Positions 1 through 11,385 are shown, numbered from the stretch's first letter. The stretch: 64,000 bases of DNA from Pyropia haitanensis (GCA_008729055.1 SDUX01000008.1:3497756-3561755), one strand, 5' to 3'. The notes: generated from the sequence alone by a model not told the origin. Translations and numbers: made by a program.

Positions 1-779
1 GCGCCGCCACCGAGTAGGTGGCGAGGCACACGGAGCACGCCCAGCCCATGTCCATCCGCCGGCGGGTGGCAAAGCAGCTCGCGCGCAGGTCCACCGACGC
101 CTGCTCGGGCATCGCCACCGCCGACCGCGCGGCGGCGTCGGGGAGGAGCAGCGTCAGCAAGACGGTCAGCAGGTCCTCCTCCTCCTCCGCCTCCCCTCCG
201 CCGGCCGCACCGCTTGGCGTAGCCCCTAGCCCAGGTTCGGCCTTGACGGCCACCCGGCCGCCGCCGTCGGCGGCCGCAGCACCCTCCCCCCCCGCCCCCA
301 GCCGCCGGTACACCCCCTTGGTCAGGTACGCGGCCTGCTGCAGGAACGTCGAGTCCCCCCCCCCCCCCCCCCCACCAGCACCGCGTCGACGCGCACGTCC
401 GCCCGCGCCGCCGCAAACGCCGCGTTCATCACCGCCACGTACGCGTCGTCCGCGTCGGCGGCGGCGGCGAGCACCGCCAGGCGCGCCTGCAGCGCGGCGC
501 GGACGCCGCCCGCGACGACGCCCGCATTGGCCGACGCGTCGTAGCCGGCGCGCGCGCGGGCGGCGGTGCAGAGGGCGAGGGAGAGGGCGGCGGCGAGCCG
601 CGGCGGCCGCCGCCGCCGCCGCCGCTGCCGCGCCGCCGCGGCGGCGGCGGCATTGCCAGCCGCGGCCGCGGCGGCCACCGCCGCGTCGGCCGCCGCGGCG
701 GACGCGGCGGCCGCCTCCATCGCGGCGGCCACGCCCGCCACCACCGCGACGCGCACGTCGAGGGCGGACGGGGGGGGCA

Positions 780-825
<46 letters not shown>

Positions 826-850
826 GCCCTTTTTTCCCGACGCTGCCGCC

Positions 851-892
<42 letters not shown>

Positions 893-1572
893 TCGTAGTA
901 GTGCACCGCGTCCGAGGGCGCGTCGTCCCCCCCGCCCCGCGGCGGGTACACCACCGCCGTGTGGTCGGGGGAGGTGAGCACGACGGCGAGGCGGTTGAGC
1001 GGGTGGAGGAGGAGGAAGGTGGCGGCAAACGCGAGCGCCGCCTCGACGACGCTACGGAGCGTGGCGGCGGCGGGGCGGCCGCCGCGGGCGGCGTACGCGT
1101 GGGGGGTCACGTCCAGGACGAGGACGAGGAAGGTGGGGTCGTCGGGCGCTGCGCAGATGCGCAAGGCACAGAGGGGGGGAGGGGGGGGGGGGGGTTTGGC
1201 AGAGAGGTGAGCCCGGGCGGCGACACAGGAATAGGGCGAGGGAAACCACCCGCCGGTCACCGACGCGGTCGCGTGCGGAGGAGGGGCCGGACGCGGCAGA
1301 GCGGGCAGACCACAGCGACGGCACGGCAGCGAGCAGCGCGCGACCAGGCCGGGCGAGGAAGCGGGTCAGACGAGGCACGCACGGCACCCCATTGGAGTAG
1401 GGCCTGTTCATGGCCACACGGCGCCACACGCCTGCTCGTGCGGTGCGCTGGCTGCCAGCCGCGCGCGGGGCGGGCGGGGCGTCAGACGGGGGCCGCCCGC
1501 GCTCGCAGACGTACCTGGGGCTCCCCGGCCGCCGGCGCCGGCGCCAACCGCCCGCATCCATGACGTGCTCAT
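1..1572 (-). CDS. TFB4: TFIIH subunit p34 (TFB4/GTF2H3), partial, two exons
   Basis: Core TFIIH subunit of the vWA-like Tfb4 family, acting in transcription initiation and nucleotide excision repair. Visible landmarks in order are FLVLVLDVTPHAY, the segment LLLHPLNRLAVV, YVAVMNAAFAAARADVRVDA, then DSTFLQQAAYLTKGVYRRL, and near the window edge SCFATRRRMDMGWACSVCL, the start of the C-terminal zinc finger. The 3' end lies outside the window. I place exon 1 at 1572-1515 (19 codons plus one base), with a donor CAG|GTACGT, and exon 2 from 1148 after a C/T-rich tract ending in GCGCAG; the intron is 366 bp and the frame is kept. A start at 1260 without splicing is possible but adds an unlikely proline run. 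A 19-nt C run at 355-373 breaks the frame just before DSTFLQQ; it looks like a run-length problem. Ala-, Gly- and Pro-rich inserts separate the conserved blocks. The family call is firm; the exon model is moderate. Confidence 0.82.
1149..1514 (-). other. Predicted intron of the TFB4 gene
   Basis: The donor GTACGT directly follows CAG at 1515-1517, and the acceptor is GCGCAG at 1154-1149, preceded by an almost pure pyrimidine tract at about 1160-1195. Removing these 366 bases joins a 19-codon first exon to the DDPTFLVLVLDV core in frame. It is the only intron I can support in the window. Confidence 0.6.
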
Positions 1573-2265
1573 CGTGATAGGTTGCAAATGGAGGAGGAGG
1601 GGGGGGGGGGGGGGGGGGGGGCGGCGGACGCTGAGGTATGGGGGATGGGGCGCGGGGCGAGGCGCAGAGGGAGCCCGTCGGAGCACGGCGCACGACCATG
1701 TTGCCTTGGCCGTGGCGGCGGCGTCGCAGCCACCACTGACTGATCCCGACGCGGGTGTCGGGGAGTGGCGGTACAGTGTACATCCTGTACAAAAAGTAGT
1801 CTGGGTGCTATCATTGTACAACTCCAAGCCCGGACGAATCAGACGGACAGTGGCAGAAAGAGGAGACAGACCGCACGCCCAAACAGGTGCACGTCATGGA
1901 GGTGCAGCACCCCAAGCAAGGCGCAGGCCGGCCTTGCATTGACAAAGGCTGGCAGACCAGCCAGGTCAGAGTGCCCCTATTCTTGGTCCACCAGCACGTC
2001 TGCTGGGGGGGGGGGAGGGGAGGAGCGACGCCAGCGTGGTGGGAGTGGCTCTTTGTGAACAACCTCGCCGCGGCTGGCCGTGGCCCCGGTCGTTTTGCGG
2101 ATGAGTCCTCTCCCGCAGTTGTTCCATGTGGTCCACGCGTGCCACACCTTGCACGGGAAAGAGCAAGAGATGATTCAATCCAGTAGCGCGCACCCACTCT
2201 TCGCTTCCCCCCCCGCGACCCGATCCCCTCCCAAGACAGGCAGGCACGCCCGCCCCCCCCCCCCC
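1573..2265. other. Intergenic, with a cluster of TGTACA motifs
   Basis: No gene is seen. A G run lies around 1600-1622. Three copies of the palindrome TGTACA fall within 44 bp at 1777-1782, 1786-1791 and 1815-1820, between the 3' end of the Myb-like gene and the 5' end of TFB4. Confidence 0.5.
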
Positions 2266-3968
2266 TCACCCCCTTCCCACGGGCGGCGGCTCCAAGAACC
2301 GCTGGTGCGCGTCGCGCAGCCGCGGGTCCCGCTTCTTCAGCACGCTCAGCCGCGTGATCACCGCGTTCTTGGACCGCCGCTTGCGCAGCAGCCCCACCAC
2401 CCGCCCCAGCCGCCCCCAGCCGTGCGCAACGACCGCGGCGGTCAGCTCCTCATCGTCCGCGTCGGTCCACGGCAGCCGCTGGGCGGGGCGGGCGGTCTCG
2501 CGCCGCCGCGCATACGCGATGCGCACGTCGTCGTGCGCGGCGCGGAGGCTGTTGGCCAGCCCGCGGAGGCTGAGGATGGAGCGGCGCGACGGCAGGCGCG
2601 CGGCGATCGCGTCAAAGCGGCCCCAGCCGAGCTCCACGAGCAGCGACCGCACCAGCGCGCGCTCGGCGAGGGAGTAGGGCCGCCGCGTCGGCCGCGCGGG
2701 CGCATCGTCGTCGTTGTCAACGTCGTCGTGGTCGTCGTCGCAGCCGCGGGCGGGGGGAGGTCCGCCCTGGTGGGGGGGGGGGGCGATCCGCCGTCCGTGT
2801 CGTCATCGGCCGCAGCGCTCCCCCCGGGTGTTGTGTCAGACGAGGCGGCGGGGGGGGCACGCGCGTAGCCGCCGTCATGGCTGCCGCCCCACCGTCCGTT
2901 TGGCGGCGGGGGGGGAGGGGGGGCGCTGCCCCCGACCGGGCCGCGGCGGTCGTCCCCGCCACCTGGCCGGGGCACCCTCAAGCCTTCGTCGGCTGTCGCG
3001 GGGGAGGCGGGCTGAACCCACCCGCGGCCAGCGGGTGTTGGCCACTCCCCTCGGCGGGGCGGTAGCAAGCGATCCCAGCCGCCGCCGCGGGCCACAGCCG
3101 CTGCGGCGGGCGGCGTCTTCCCGTCGCCCGCCCGCGGGCGCTTGGCGGGCCGCCCGCCACTGCCACCACTCGCGGCAGCGACGGGGGGCGACCGCCAACC
3201 GTCGTCACCGCCCGGTGCCACGGCGGTGGCGGGGTGCCCGCCCCAGCCCGCCCGCGCCACACCCACTGGCAGGGGTGGCCCAAAGCCCACGGCGGGCAGC
3301 CGCATCTGCGGCCGCGGCACACCCCCCGTCGCCGCCGTTGCCATGTCGCCGTCCACGCCCGCGAGGATGTCCGCGACGGGCGGTAGCCGCGGGAGGTGGT
3401 CGGCCGGCGCCCGCGGTGGCGCGGCGGGGGCTCGCGCCGCTGGCGGCTGCGCCGCTGGCGGCCGCGTGCCCTGCGGCGCGGCGGGCTGCGGCGGCGGCGT
3501 CTCGTCGCCGGCAATGGACAGGGAAGAGGAAGAGGACGGCACGCCTCCGCCGTTGTCGCCGTGACTACCGCCGCCACGCCCGCCATGGCGGCGGCCGCCG
3601 CCGCCGCCACTGCCACCCGGCGACACTGGTGGCCATGGAGGGTGCAGGGCGAGGGTCTCCTGCTGTGGCGGAAAACCACCGGCAGCGGGGCGCCCGGCAG
3701 GGCAGTGCCACCCACCAGCGGCGGTGGTGCCGGCCGCGGCGGCGTCGTCGGCAGCAGAAGCGGTGGCGCTCCCCACATTGGCGGGCGCCCGTGGCCGCCG
3801 CCGCGCGTTCGTCTGGCAGACGAGGCGGGCGGGCGGCGGTGGCGCGTCGCCCGCCGCCGTGGCCGACGACGTCTCGGCCAGGTGCACCGCCGTCACCGCC
3901 CAGCCGTGGTGCGCCATGGTCGCCTCAAACGCCGCGACGGCCGCTTCGACGGCGGCGCTCACGTCCAT
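2266..3968 (-). CDS. Myb/SANT-like DNA-binding protein, one apparent frameshift
   Basis: Predicted nuclear protein of about 565 residues. The start at 3968 opens with MDVSAAVEAAVAAFEATMA. A long disordered Pro/Gly/Ala-rich middle contains a basic patch (AKRPRAG). The C-terminal 150 residues carry an acidic stretch (DDDHDDVDNDDD) and then two Myb/SANT-like helices sets: YSLAERALVRSLLVELGWG with RFDAIAARL, and PWTDADDEELTAAVVAHGWG with RLGRVVGLLRKRRSKNAV. Only the first tryptophan of a classical Myb repeat is clear, so the fold is inferred from the W-x(5)-EEL and GWGR spacing. The frame changes at a 12-nt G run (+ strand 2772-2783) between the disordered part and the Myb part; I read both as one gene. 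The shorter alternative is an independent protein starting at 2652. Role beyond DNA or chromatin binding is unknown. Confidence 0.55.
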
Positions 3969-4462
3969 GGCCAGGGAGGCGTTTTCCCCGCAAGGGGGCG
4001 GGGGCAGGAGGGGTGCGATGGGGGTGCGGGCGACTGGAGTGGGCTGGCTGCGGGGGTGGCGAGGGGGTGGTGGTGGGGTGGTAACGGAGTAGTTGGGAGG
4101 TTTGGGGGAGGGGGTGGGGCTGGAGGGGGTGGGGCTGGAGGGGGTGGGCGCAGGGTTGGGGGCGGGGTGGGGCAGAGAGGAACAGCGTCTGACCGGGGGA
4201 GGGTTGGGGCGAGAGCAGGGAGGACAGGGGGCCGTTGAATGCACGTCGCTGGGGGCGAACAGCGCCCACGAGGGGAGGGTTCGCCTGGGGAGGAGGCAGC
4301 CGCCCAAAGTCGAGGCGACCCTCCCGCGGCATCCCCCGCCGGCCGCGTCGCGAAGGCGCGTGTCGGCAGAGTGGCGTGTCCTCCTGCTGCTGCCAGTGCA
4401 GCCACGGGCAGCGGCGCACCCCGCCTGGCCCCCCACCTGGCCCACCACCTGGCCCACCACCA

Positions 4463-4494
<32 letters not shown>

Positions 4495-7025
4495 GCGTCC
4501 ATCGTTGACGACTCGCACTCATCGGGGAGGTTCGGTTTGCGACACGCCCCCCTTGCCAGTGGCGAGTGGGGGCCCCCCCTCGGGGCCGTGGAGGGTGGCG
4601 TGGAGGAGCCTGCCCGCCGTGGGACCACGTGGCGGGTGCTCATCGGGACGGTGCGGCCGGTTTTTGCGCTCTTGCTTTTTTTTCGTCTGTCAGGGTAGGC
4701 GGCGGTGCGCATCCGACGGGGTGTGGGGGCGGCCAACGGCGCCACTGGCGACGGTGGCTGTTACTGTGCGCGTATCCTGCGAGGAGGGGGGGAAGAGCCA
4801 CTCTCAGGCGCGTGCGGCACGCTGCAGCAGCGGGCGCCTCGACTGGGCGCATCGGGGAGGTGCGCGCGGCGGGCGAGTGAGGGCGGACAGGAATTCTCCG
4901 CCAGTGCTGCACAGCAATGGATTGAAGTGTGTCTTCAAATCCAAGGGAATGAGGCTGGAGGTGACCATCGGCCCTCCATGTAGCCTCCCCATGAAGGTCG
5001 TGCGTTTGCAATGCGCCATTGCGTGATCTTCACCGAGATGCGGGACGGGTGGCACCACCGGGCATGTGAATGGATCTGGCGTCAGCCGCACCAGGCAGCG
5101 CGGCGGAGGGCCCGGCCGCGGGGCGGCGGAGCGACGCAGCCCCTCCCCCCCCCTCAAGCCGCACGACAGCCCACCCAGGGGGCACGGCTACAGTGGCGTG
5201 AATAGAAGGGGCGTCCTGGCGGTCTGGCGTCTCGGCCTGGCCCCGAGAGGGAAGGGTAGGGTGTGGGGAGGCCCCTCCGGCTGCGATCGGCGCCCAGGGC
5301 TGCTGGCGGCGGGGCCCGCCCGCCGGTGACGGTGGCTCCATCGCCGCCACCGCCAAAACCGCCGCCAGCCCATACCCGCGGCGGCACGCGGCGGCGCTTT
5401 TGCTGCCAGCCAATAGCCGACGGCGCGAGGTTCGTGTGGCCGGCACCAGCCCGGCGGGCTGTCTCGGCCCGCGGCTGTCATCCTCCACTTCCCCCGCTGA
5501 ACCAGTCCCCCATGGCGACAGCCATCCCACCCCAGCGGCGGCCTACAAAACCCTCCCGGCAGCGCTCCCGCCGCGGCGACCGTCGCCGACGGCGACACCA
5601 CCCTCCCCCCTCACCCCGGGGGTCCCTCGCGGCCGACGCCCTGCGGAGCCGACAGCGACAGTCGCGCGCTGCCGCCATTGACGACGGCGATTGCGACTAT
5701 ACGACGACGTCTCCCCTCTCACCACACGTCCTCGCTGGGTTGCGCCACCACACCGCCGGCAGCGGCGGCGCCACCGTGGACGGCCGTCGCCTCCCACCCC
5801 CCTCCACACTGCCGCCGCCGCCCAGCGCCCCGTTGCGCCGTGCGTGCGGCAGACGCCGGGACCACTCCCGCTGCGGAGGCGGCGGCGGCTATTGGCCCAC
5901 TCGTCCACTCACCGCCCCTCCCCACCTGAGGACCTCCGCTTCCCGGGCACGACCCAAGCCGTTCCGCTGCCGACCGCCAGCAGCGACCACCCCCCGCCAT
6001 TGTGGAGGACCGGTCCCCCCGACATCGTTGAAAGCGATGGCGGCACGGCACGGTACGGCAGGCCATCGTTCACGCCGCGGGCACCTCACTCACGTGTCGG
6101 GAGCATGCTCCCGCGACCATCCCCATCCCACAGCTCCTCTTGCCCACCGTCGTGACCTCCCTTTTCTTTTATCTATCTGTATTGTGTGCTTGTTGCCGCT
6201 CCCCGTTGCCCCGCAGCTCACGACGGGCACACGCCAAACAGCCCCCCCCCACGCTCCACGCACACCCTGTATTTCCGTCCGTGTGGCGTGGCATGCGCAG
6301 CGTGGGCCGACGCTGGTCTCACGTGTGAGGTGGAAGCAACGGGGGTGGTGCAAGGGGGCGACCACGTGAATGGAGAGCGTCAGAGTCAGAGAAGCAAGTT
6401 TGGCAGCCGGGGGGGGCTTGGGAGGAGTTTGCATCCACTCCTTCCCGCTGTTGGCCGGGCGGACACCCCGAGCGTACAGTATACTGTACTGTGCGGCTGT
6501 GCGATGGCGGGAGTGGGTAGTGGACGGCGTAGCGCGGGTGTACGCCGGCCGTTGAGGAGCGCGGCATTGGCCGCCGCCGCCGTCGCCGCCGCCGCCCGCC
6601 GCCGGGGAAACCGGCGTGAGTCCTCGCGTCGGGGGTGTCTACAGTGCAGTCCCCGTGCCCCCACCCCTACCGACCGCCCTTGTCGGCAGCGCCTCTGCTT
6701 CGTGGCGGTCGCCCGAGCCGCATGACACACGGCGAGCGCTCGGGAGAAGGGGAGGATGCCAGCGAGCGGCAGCCGTGGCACCACACGGGCTGGCGAAAGA
6801 CCAGCCGGCGGTGGGGAGTGCACGTCGCCAACCGGCTCGCCACAGGTGGCGTACAAGAAGGGGGCGGGGGGGGGGGGCATAAATGAAACCCCGCCCCGAT
6901 CATCGCTGACCACCCTCATCCTACCTCGTCGCTCGTATCCCCGTCAAGCCTCTTCCACCTCTGCCAGTTATCCCTCGTCTACCCTTTGGTGGACGACCCC
7001 CCTCGCCACCCGGCACCCGACCACC
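3969..7025. other. Long intergenic region, no supportable gene
   Basis: Mostly GC-rich low-complexity DNA. It has a short direct repeat of GTGGGGCTGGAGGG around 4112-4147 and a C run of about 28 nt at 4467-4494. A less GC-rich island at about 4880-5060 has no recognisable product in any frame. A palindromic AGTATACTGTACTG-type sequence lies at 6477-6492. Long open frames here have no conserved motif and are best explained by stop-codon scarcity at this GC content. Confidence 0.5.
6878..6885 (+). promoter_or_regulatory. TATA-like element
   Basis: CATAAATG lies right after an 11-12 nt G run and about 140 bp before the start codon of the cysteine-rich secreted protein. Position and A/T content in a GC-rich context suggest a core promoter element; this is inference. 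Confidence 0.4.
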
Positions 7026-7835
7026 ATGACGCGCCTAATCGTCGCCGCCCTGGCGGCCGCCGTGGCCACCCTCTCGACCGCCACCCTATCCGTGGCCAAC
7101 ACATATGTCGTGCCCTTCAAGCTCCCGGCGGTACCGACAACCACAACGACCACCGTCATCGTGGTGGTGACACCGACGCCCAAGCCGTGCACGCCCACCC
7201 AGTCCGACTGCTCCATCAGCACCTTTACCGGCTCCTGCACGGTGACCAACCTGGGCGCCGCCGTCCCGTGCACGACCGCCGCGCCGCTCCTCCGCTTTGC
7301 CGACAAGTGCTTCAAGGTGGTCTCCCCCCCGGCCGGCTGCAAGTCGGTCGTCGAAACGCGTCGCACCTGCGAGAAGCCATGCGCGACGGCGACGGCCAAG
7401 CCGACGCCGACGCCGACGCCCGCCTGCAACGTGGCGTTTGCGTGCAAGGTGACTACGACCGTGGCGGGCACGTGCACCGTGCCGGCGGGCTCGCCTGTGG
7501 CGTGCCCGGCGGGCATCCCCGCGGGCTCCGTGTGCGTGTCGGCGGCCGCGTCGACGGCGGCGTGCCCCAAGACCAAGACTGTCAACGCGATGTGCGTGCG
7601 GCCGTGTGGCGGCAACGGCCAGGTGGTCGTCCTCCCGACGCCGACGGTCGCGCCGACGGCGGCGCCGACCATGGCGCCCACGCCCACGCCGACGCCGACG
7701 CCGACGCGCGCGCCGGGCGGCATCACCGCGGGGAATGGCGGCAATGGCGGCAACGGCGGCGCGGGGCCCAACGGCGGCAACGGCGGCGCGGGCGGCGCCG
7801 GCGGGTCGGTGACGATCCGCGGCAGTGACAACTAG
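7026..7835 (+). CDS. Secreted cysteine-rich protein with two 8-Cys modules
   Basis: A 269-residue protein with an N-terminal signal peptide (MTRLIVAALAAAVATLSTA, cleavage near residue 25). Two tandem modules of eight cysteines follow. Module 1 has Cys spacing 6-8-10-12-9-9-3, module 2 has 5-9-9-9-9-9-3, and each ends in a C-x3-C pair (CEKPC, CVRPC). A (TP)n linker joins them, a second TP/AP-rich stretch follows, and the C-terminal 35 residues are a GGNGGNGG-type tail. TP-rich linkers are typical of O-glycosylated matrix proteins, so an extracellular wall or matrix role is plausible. I do not recognise a named family. The start was chosen for its ACCATGAC context and the signal peptide; upstream in-frame residues are low-complexity. 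A TATA-like site lies about 140 bp upstream. Confidence 0.75.
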   Translation: MTRLIVAALAAAVATLSTATLSVANTYVVPFKLPAVPTTTTTTVIVVVTPTPKPCTPTQSDCSISTFTGSCTVTNLGAAVPCTTAAPLLRFADKCFKVVSPPAGCKSVVETRRTCEKPCATATAKPTPTPTPACNVAFACKVTTTVAGTCTVPAGSPVACPAGIPAGSVCVSAAASTAACPKTKTVNAMCVRPCGGNGQVVVLPTPTVAPTAAPTMAPTPTPTPTPTRAPGGITAGNGGNGGNGGAGPNGGNGGAGGAGGSVTIRGSDN

Positions 7836-10047
7836 AGGTTTGGGTTGGCGTGGCAAGCGAGGCAGACCCCGCTCGGGGCGATGAGGACGCTGCGCGTGGT
7901 CGCGGCGCGCCTCCCCAGCGGGGACGTTCCAGCGCACGAGGCGGGGAGGGTGGCAGGGAAGAGACGCGGGGCGGTGGCTGGGCGTGAAGGAGGGGGCGGA
8001 GCGTGAGGCCCTACTAGAGGGGCGGCCAGGCGTGGGCCATGACTAGGCAGGGGGGGGGAGGGGAAGAGCGGCCGCGACGGGCGGGAGGATGACTCAAGCA
8101 ACAAGACCGGGGGGCGCGCATCCTCCCCCCGGCGGCGCCCGGCGGCGCGGCGGAACCGCCGCCGCGCCGCCCCGCTTGTTTTTCGTTCCACCCGCCTCGG
8201 CACCCGTGCCGGTGCCAACCCGTCCCCGCTGCCATCCCGCGGGTGGCGGCCGCGACCCGCCGGCGACCCAGCCGTGCCGGCGCCCCCTTGCCACACCGCC
8301 CGTCCCACCCCCCACCGCCGCGCCGCGCGGCCGGCGCCGCCGCCGTCCCCTCCACACCGCCCGCCGCGCCGCGGCGGCCGCCCCCCCCGCCGCGCCGCCG
8401 CGGTCGCCCCCCCACGCCGCCGCGGTCAGACCCACTCCCCCCCGCCAGCGGCGGCACCCGTGCCGCGCGCGTCGCCGGCCGCGGCGGGGGGGCGCCGGTC
8501 CACGCCCGCCGTCCACCGTGCCGTCGACGGTGGCCGACCGCGGCACGCACGGCCACCCGCGGGGCGGGGCGCCCCCCCCCCACCCCGCCGGCCGCGGCGG
8601 GGGTGGTTGGCCGCGCGGCGCGGCGGCGGACGCGGCCGCCGCTCGGCTTGCCCCGACGGGCGGCCACGCCGCGCCGTGGCGGCCGCCGCTGCGATTCCCG
8701 CCGGCCGCCACCGCGGCGGCGCCGCCGCACCGCACCGCCCGCTCGGCGGGCCACCTGGCCGGCCGTCTGCGTGGCTCTGGCCGGCCGGCCGTCTGCCCGG
8801 TCGTCTGGCCGGCCGGCCGTCGGTCCACCCGCCCGCTCGTCCGTCCGCCCGCTCGCTCGCCACGTGGGCGGGGGGGGGGGGGGGGGGGGGGTGAGAGTAC
8901 AACTCGGACGGGGCGGCCGTCCCTTCGAACCCCCCCCACCCCCCCTGTTGGGATAAGGCGGCGTCGATGACCCGACGCGGCACCCAACCGCTCGTTGATC
9001 CATGGATCGCCCATTCCCACCCGCCGCGACGGAGCTGCCGTCTCGGTACACGCGGTACTGTACGGTACCTACGGTACACCCTGGCCGATGCACCGGAGGG
9101 GGGGTGTCAGCCTCTGGCGAGGCGGGGACGCGCGAGGCAACGGCGGCGGCGCGCCCCGCAGCGCCGCGCGCCGCCAAGCCCGCCGCCGCGCGCCGCCCCT
9201 CCCCGGTGTCCCCTGCCGCCGCCGCCACCGCCGGTGCCACCCCCCCCACACCCCCTCCCAACCCCCGCGGCGGTCACGGTCATCCCCCGCCGCCGGGTGT
9301 GCCGGCGGCTTGCCCCCCCCGCGGCGCATCGACAGAGGCGGGGGGGGGGGGGGGGGGGGTGGTGGTGGGCGGCGGCGGCGGCCGGCGCGGCGGCGGCGGC
9401 GGCCCGCGGCGGCGGCGACTCCCCCCCCCCCCCGCCGGCGGCGGCGGCCACCCCCCTCCCCTCCCCCCGCCCGTGTCGGCCGACCGATGCGCGCCGCCGC
9501 CGCTGCCGCCGCCGCGGACGCTGCCGCCGCTGCTGTCGACGCCGCCGCGGCTGCCGCCACCGCCGCCGCTGCGGTTGCAAAGCGGCGGTGGACGCTCTCC
9601 CCTGCCGGCTGGGGGGGGGGGTGCCGGTCGCCGACGGCCCGCGCGGGCGGCCGCGCCGCCGCCGCCGCCGCCCCCCGGTAGCGGCAGCCGCTCGCACGGC
9701 GCGTCGCCCGTGCGCGTCGCCCCGCCCTTCTCTGTCCTCGTTTTTTTTTTTCTTTTCTTTTTTTTTTTTTTTTTGGTCCTCTGCTGTTCCCCATTGCGCT
9801 GTGTCTTTTTCTTTCTCGGCACCTGTCGGTACGCACGTGCCTGCCCCCGCCGCCGTCGACCTTGTTCCCCCCGCGCGCGGCGCTTTGCTCCCCCACCCAA
9901 TCCCCCTGTATCCCTCTGTGGGTGTCCCTTCCCCTGTTACCCCTCCCCCCCCTGAGCGTGCCAACCCCCGCCCCCTCCGCCCCCGTCCTCGGTGCGCACT
10001 CCTCGCCTTCCCGTCCCCCTTCCCCCTTTCCCCCTCCCCCCCCCAAG
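7836..10047. other. Intergenic, extremely GC-rich with a T-rich tract
   Basis: No conserved product is seen on either strand. The part at 8100-9700 is dominated by GCC/GGC repeats and G or C runs of up to about 20 nt (for example 8871-8891 and 9341-9359). A GGCCGGCCGTC-type repeat lies at about 8755-8830. Near-palindromic GTAC motifs lie at 9044-9083. A T-rich tract at about 9739-9776 and the C/T-rich DNA up to 10040 probably belong to the promoter or leader of the following glycosyltransferase gene. Confidence 0.45.
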
Positions 10048-11385
10048 ATGGCCACCTCCCCCGGCCATTCACCCACCCTGCCACTGACAACCACCCCCCC
10101 CCGGACCCCCCCTCCACCAGGCGGCTGGGGCGGCGTCTCCCCCGCCGCCGCCGTCGCCGCTGCGGGTGGCCCCCCAAGGCGGCGACGACCAGCGGCGGCG
10201 CGGTGGCGGCTGCCGCCACCCCTCCGCCGCCTCGTGCGGTCGCGGTCGGCCGCCGTGGCGGTCGCCGCGCTCGTGGCCGTGGCTACCCTGGCGGGCGTCG
10301 CCCGCCTCGCCTACACGGCCGGCGCGCGGGCGGCGGGTGCCGCGGCGACGGCGGCGGTGCCGACGGCGGGCCGCGCCGGCGCGGTCGGGGGAGGCCGGGC
10401 GTCGCTGGCCGACGACGGCACGTCACCGCCCGGCCGCCGGCCGCTGCGCCTGTTTATCGCGGTGGGGTCTGCGCCGCGGAACGGGGCGCTGCGGGAGGCG
10501 GCGCGGGGGGGGTGGCTGCGCTGGCGTGGCGCCGAGGTGGCCTACCGCTTCTTCTCAGACGACCGCCCCGCTGCAGCGGCTGTCAGGGGTGGCGGTGGCG
10601 GCGGCGGCGACGGCGACGATGCCGCCGTCTGGGACGCCCTCGACGCCGAGGCGGCGGCCCACGGCGACGTGGTGCGGATGCCCCTCACGGCGGGCTACGG
10701 CTCGAGCGAGGACAATGCGTTTGGCGAGCGCGGCCTGTGGCAAATGCGGTGGGCGCTGGCCGCGTCCCCGCCGTTTGACTATTACCTCCGCGTGGACGAT
10801 GACAGCTTCCTGTGCCTGCACAAGCTCCGCGCCGAGCTGGCCGGCTACCCGCCCGTCCAATTTGTGGCGGGCCGCTACTGGTGCAAGCCGGGGCGCTTCC
10901 GGATGGACGAGAACTACCTCCTCTTCTCGCGGGACCTGGTCGAGGTGATGGGCAGCATTGGCAGCGGCGGCGGCGGTGGGGATGGCGGCGGCAGCGGCCT
11001 CGGCGGCGGCCTCCTCCCGTTTGACCCGCACGTCACACTCGGGTGGAACGTTGGCTACTGGGCGGCCGTCCTCAACGTGACCGTCCTCGACGACCAGTCG
11101 CGCATCGACGCGCAGCAAGGGGAGCTGACGACGTACATGCACGCGCCTGACGCGGCGGCGCCTGCCGCCGTGTACGCCGCGTTTTGTGAGCGCTACCTGT
11201 ACGCGCACCACGTGAGTGCGGCGGTGGCGGCGGCGGCGGCGGCGGCCACGCGCCTGCACCCTGTGTACAGTGAGGTGGCGGTCGGTGCGGGGGGGGTGCG
11301 CTGCCCGGCGGCGGCGGGGGCGCCCACGTTTTTGGCGAGCCGCCACTCGTCGCGGCTGCCCAACGTGAAAGTCACCCAGCTGTGA
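10048..11385 (+). CDS. GT31-type galactosyltransferase-like protein, type II membrane
   Basis: A 445-residue protein. After about 65 basic/Pro-rich residues there is one membrane segment (about 67-90, AVAVAALVAVATLAGVARLA), giving a type II Golgi topology. The lumenal part has the order seen in glycosyltransferase family 31: VGSAPRNGALREAARGGWLRW, VAYRFFSDD, a GLWQMRWAL helix, then FDYYLRVDDDSFL with the D-x-D metal/nucleotide-sugar motif at residues 250-252. RYWCKPGRFRMDENYLLFSR follows and later PFDPHVTLGW where the family has its EDV-x-G motif. Family members transfer Gal or GlcNAc in beta-1,3 linkage; donor and acceptor here are unknown. Next is the UDP-xylose synthase gene (convergent), so a role in wall or matrix glycan synthesis is reasonable. 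Upstream in-frame codons are Pro-rich leader and were not included. Confidence 0.75.
   Translation: MATSPGHSPTLPLTTTPPRTPPPPGGWGGVSPAAAVAAAGGPPRRRRPAAARWRLPPPLRRLVRSRSAAVAVAALVAVATLAGVARLAYTAGARAAGAAATAAVPTAGRAGAVGGGRASLADDGTSPPGRRPLRLFIAVGSAPRNGALREAARGGWLRWRGAEVAYRFFSDDRPAAAAVRGGGGGGGDGDDAAVWDALDAEAAAHGDVVRMPLTAGYGSSEDNAFGERGLWQMRWALAASPPFDYYLRVDDDSFLCLHKLRAELAGYPPVQFVAGRYWCKPGRFRMDENYLLFSRDLVEVMGSIGSGGGGGDGGGSGLGGGLLPFDPHVTLGWNVGYWAAVLNVTVLDDQSRIDAQQGELTTYMHAPDAAAPAAVYAAFCERYLYAHHVSAAVAAAAAAATRLHPVYSEVAVGAGGVRCPAAAGAPTFLASRHSSRLPNVKVTQL

Noticed and set aside
8014..9261. Gly/Ala/Arg-rich frames on both strands
   Set aside because: No conserved motif; all frames are open because stop codons are rare at this GC content.
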